Shown piece after piece: positions 61,735-64,000 of a stretch of 64,000 nucleotides of DNA; position 1 is the stretch's first letter, and every line of letters begins with the position of its first letter. The notes beneath the pieces are model-generated. The model ran no database searches. It was given only the letters and a program-made list of their open reading frames with translations, and was not told the origin of the DNA. Origin of the DNA: Myotis daubentonii (taxonomy: Eukaryota > Chordata > Mammalia > Chiroptera > Vespertilionidae); contig NC_081861.1 of assembly GCF_963259705.1 (NCBI RefSeq), positions 71,591,623-71,655,622 of the forward strand, given 5' to 3'. A program made the position numbers and the translations under genes.

Positions 61735-61862
61735 TATTTTTTCTCCCCCAAAGATCAACAACACAATTTCAGAGACTCCCAAAAGTATTTTACAATCATT
61801 GTAATAGAATTATGATATATGATCTTTGACCTAAGTCTGGCACAGAGGTAGCCCCACTTAAT
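61735..61862 (+). repeat. Copy 1 of a dispersed repeat, probably ERV-derived
   Basis: CAGAGACTCCCAAAAGTATTTTAC, TATGATATATGATCTTTGACC and AAGTCTGGCACAGAGGTAGC parallel copy 2 at 63,060-63,182 (roughly three quarters identical by eye). Confidence 0.7.
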
Positions 61863-62109
61863 CCTTTCCCTGCATGCATGTTCCCAACATATTTCCTTGA
61901 AGCTTTGTGTCCTGTTCACTATGCCCCCTCATACCAATTTTAAATGAGAAGGAAGGCTGGAGTGGGGTAGAGTAGAGAAGATTCCCCTCCCACTTATGGA
62001 ATAAGGTTCGATAATTGTGCTTCAATAATGTCCTTTTCCCTAGAAAACAGAATAGACCTTTGCTATGGAGAAAGCTCTGAGCTTGTATCACATCTTTTTA
62101 AAAATTGTT
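61863..62109. other. Unassigned DNA
   Basis: No gene or repeat recognised. Confidence 0.45.
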
Positions 62110-62415
62110 TTAAATGATTTATTGGAATGACATTGGTTAAGTTATATAGGTTTAAAGTGTACAATTCTATAATACATCATATGTATATTGCACCATATGA
62201 CAACCACCCAAAGTCAAATCTCTGTCACCATATATTTGACCCCCTTTACTACCTCCCTCTCTCCCCCTTCCCTATGGTAACCACCATACGGTTGTCGATG
62301 AGTTTCTGTTTGTTTGTCTTATTTGTTCATTTGTTGCTTTCAGTTTTATATCCCACATATGAGTGTAATCATATGGTTCTTCACTTTTTGTAACTTATTT
62401 TGCTTAGCAAGGATA
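62110..62415 (-). mobile_element. Old L1M 3' fragment
   Basis: TAGGTTTAAAGTGTACAATTC, CTATGGTAACCACCATACG and CCCACATATGAGTGTAATCATATGG are antisense L1M 3' UTR and ORF2-end motifs. Confidence 0.7.
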
Positions 62416-62639
62416 AAAATCATATGATTACACCAAGTAAGTACAGAGTCAAATGGTAGGGCAACATATACCACCCACTATGAGAAGCTACAATCAAAGT
62501 ATAGAACAAAGGGGAAAGATATAGTGGGTTAAAGTTTTGGGACTAATAAAAATCTATCATATTTTGCCCTTTCAGACAAAATTTTCCTGTCCATATATAA
62601 AATGTATTCACACTCTGGATGAAAAGGTGGCAATGTAAT

Positions 62640-63059
62640 AAATCTAATTGAAAGTAACCTCCCAGGGTTATCTGATCATAAATTCCGAACTGGGTCGGCC
62701 ATGGTGGGGAGTCATGCCTCAGACATTTAACTTCTTTAGTAAAATGTTACCTTTGCCTTAAACAAGCCCATTGTTTTTGTGCATCTAGGTTAGCACACCT
62801 TTGAAATGTCTCCTTGTCATGCCCTTGGAAGCATAAACACCCCCACGAGAGCATACAATATTTTTAATTATCCTGTAGCCCAATTCTTACCTTGCTTTCT
62901 CCCACCTTTATGTAATATTTTTTACCTTCCCTCCTTATTTCCAAATGCATAAAAGAACCTGCAAAACTGTAATTCTCCAGACCATTTGAGATCTTGGTTC
63001 CCATCATTGTTACCAGTTTGACAAAATAAATTCTTAAAAATTTCCTACAGTTTGAGTGT
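62640..63059 (+). mobile_element. Probable LTR (family C)
   Basis: AAATGCATAAAAGAACCTGC is TATA-like; CATTTGAGATCTTGGTTCCC, ACAAAATAAATTCTT and TTTCCTACAGTTTGAGTG follow, as in the piece at 44,815-45,040. The 5' border is uncertain. Confidence 0.55.
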
Positions 63060-63182
63060 TTGTTATATAGATACCACCAATTAAGAGACTTCCAAAAGTA
63101 TATAATCATTATACTAGGGTTATGGTATATGATATTTAATCTAAGTCTGGCAGAGAGGTACCCCCGACTTAATTTGGCAGCT
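63060..63182 (+). repeat. Copy 2 of the dispersed repeat, next to an LTR
   Basis: AAGAGACTTCCAAAAGTATATAATC, TATGGTATATGATATTTAATC, AAGTCTGGCAGAGAGGTACC; directly follows the LTR-like 3' end, so it may be LTR U5 or the start of an ERV interior. Confidence 0.7.
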
Positions 63183-63289
63183 TAAAATTAAAAGCAACTA
63201 ACCAACCATACCAAAAAACATAAACCATACTTCCAGTTTCAGCTTCACTATGTAAATAACTTTAAGTTATCACTATAGTTCCTAAAACT

Positions 63290-63510
63290 ACAAAACTTAA
63301 GAGAAATTAAAAATCAATGACTTTAACCAGCAGAAAACTGACATCCCAGGGTAACTACTTCCCCAAATCTGGAAAGAAGGGCACATCCAGAGAGTTAGAG
63401 CAACCAAGAAATGTCTACCTAAAGCAGAAGCTGATGGAGCCATGAACCAACAACATTTAAATAGTAGTGTTAACAAATTGCTACAGGCTGAATGTGAATA
63501 GTATGAGATT
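63290..63510 (+). mobile_element. Old L1M 5' region fragment
   Basis: CAGCAGAAAACTGACATCCC, ACATCCAGAGAGTTAGAGCA and GCAGAAGCTGATGGAGCCATG resemble the 5' region of old L1M elements. Low certainty. Confidence 0.45.
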
Positions 63511-63534
63511 GAGAAACTCCGTGAGGCCATAGTT

Positions 63535-64000
63535 CAGTGCACAGGTCCTTCACATCTTTTGTTAAATTTCTTATCAGGTATTTTATTGTTTTTGTTGCAA
63601 TTACAAAGAAATTGTGTGTGCTTTTCTTTTTCTGAAAATTTGTTAGTATATAGGAATGTACTAGGTTTTTGCACACGGCTTTTGTGTCCTGCAACTTTAT
63701 TGGAGTATTTCTTGTTTCTAATAGTTTTTGGTGGAATCTTTAGGGTTTTCTATATAAAGGATTATGTCATTTGCTAAATGTCACAGTTGTAGTTTCTCAT
63801 TCCCAATTTCAATATCACTTATTTCTTTCTCTTGCCTGATTGCTCTGGCTAGGACTTCCAGCACTATGTTGAATAAGAATGGTGAGAGTGGCAACCTTGT
63901 CTTGCTCCTGATCTTAGAGGAAAAGCTTTCAGTTTTTCAGCATTGATCATGATATTAGCTTTGGTTTTTGTCATATATGGCCTTTATTATGTTGAGGTAC
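63535..64000 (-). mobile_element. Old L1M ORF2 fragment, runs off right edge
   Basis: Antisense RT-domain sequence: GGACTTCCAGCACTATGTTGAATAAGAATGG, GTCATATATGGCCTTTATTATG. Frames are broken. Confidence 0.8.

Noticed and set aside
1..64000. Host protein-coding exons, CRISPR array or bacterial-type system
   Set aside because: No spliced gene signal, conserved exon-like frame, or regularly spaced direct repeats seen; the window is mammalian repeat-rich intergenic DNA. A conserved non-coding element cannot be excluded without alignment.

Overview
The window looks like intergenic DNA from a vespertilionid bat, such as a Myotis, Eptesicus or Pipistrellus relative. It holds many short rolling-circle transposons of the HeliBat type, which start near TCYTATATAATAAAAG, end in a GC-rich hairpin plus CTAG, and insert between A and T. 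It also holds about fourteen tRNA-derived SINEs with the VES head and an AATCAATAAA tail, ORF1-only half-LINEs (HAL1), several hAT MITEs including a SPIN copy, and a near-intact L1. I know of this combination only from that family. I found no host protein-coding gene, rRNA, functional tRNA or CRISPR array. All convincing coding capacity belongs to transposable elements.

Layout. 1-660: 3' end of a young L1 running in from the left. 0.75-8.4 kb: old L1M fragments, SINEs, one HeliBat, one MIR and unassigned DNA. 8.4-14 kb: a class II (betaretrovirus-like) ERV pol remnant on the + strand, interrupted by two hAT MITEs, a SINE and a 2.2 kb HAL1. 14.4-21.7 kb: two more HAL1 copies, each with an uninterrupted 282-codon ORF1, plus an LTR and a HeliBat. 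22-28 kb: HeliBats, a mariner MITE and L1M fragments. 28.0-30.6 kb: a hAT element split by a head-to-tail run of four or five HeliBat units. 31.7-45 kb: an LTR, then two old L1s on the minus strand (32.8-39.4 and 39.4-44.8 kb), riddled with a SPIN copy, a hAT carrying a 49-bp-arm hairpin, HeliBats, SINEs and a solo LTR. 45.4-59.1 kb: a minus-strand ERV pol fossil with RT, RNase H and dUTPase-like traces, split by a full-length L1 (50,298-57,285), a HeliBat, SINEs and LTRs. 60-64 kb: a twin-primed L1, a SINE, LTR pieces and L1M fragments running off the right edge.

How the elements relate. L1 is the likely source of reverse transcriptase for the SINEs and HAL1s, which share its A-rich tails and target-site duplications. 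The full-length L1 has an intact ORF1 (303 codons from the first ATG). Its ORF2 is broken only by a one-base expansion of an A-run and one in-frame TGA. Nesting gives a relative order: the ERV fossils and minus-strand L1s are older, and hAT, SPIN, HeliBat, VES, HAL1 and the young L1 came later. Coordinates marked by target-site duplications are firm to a few bases. Borders of old fragments are approximate. Family names come from recognising motifs by eye, not from a database search.
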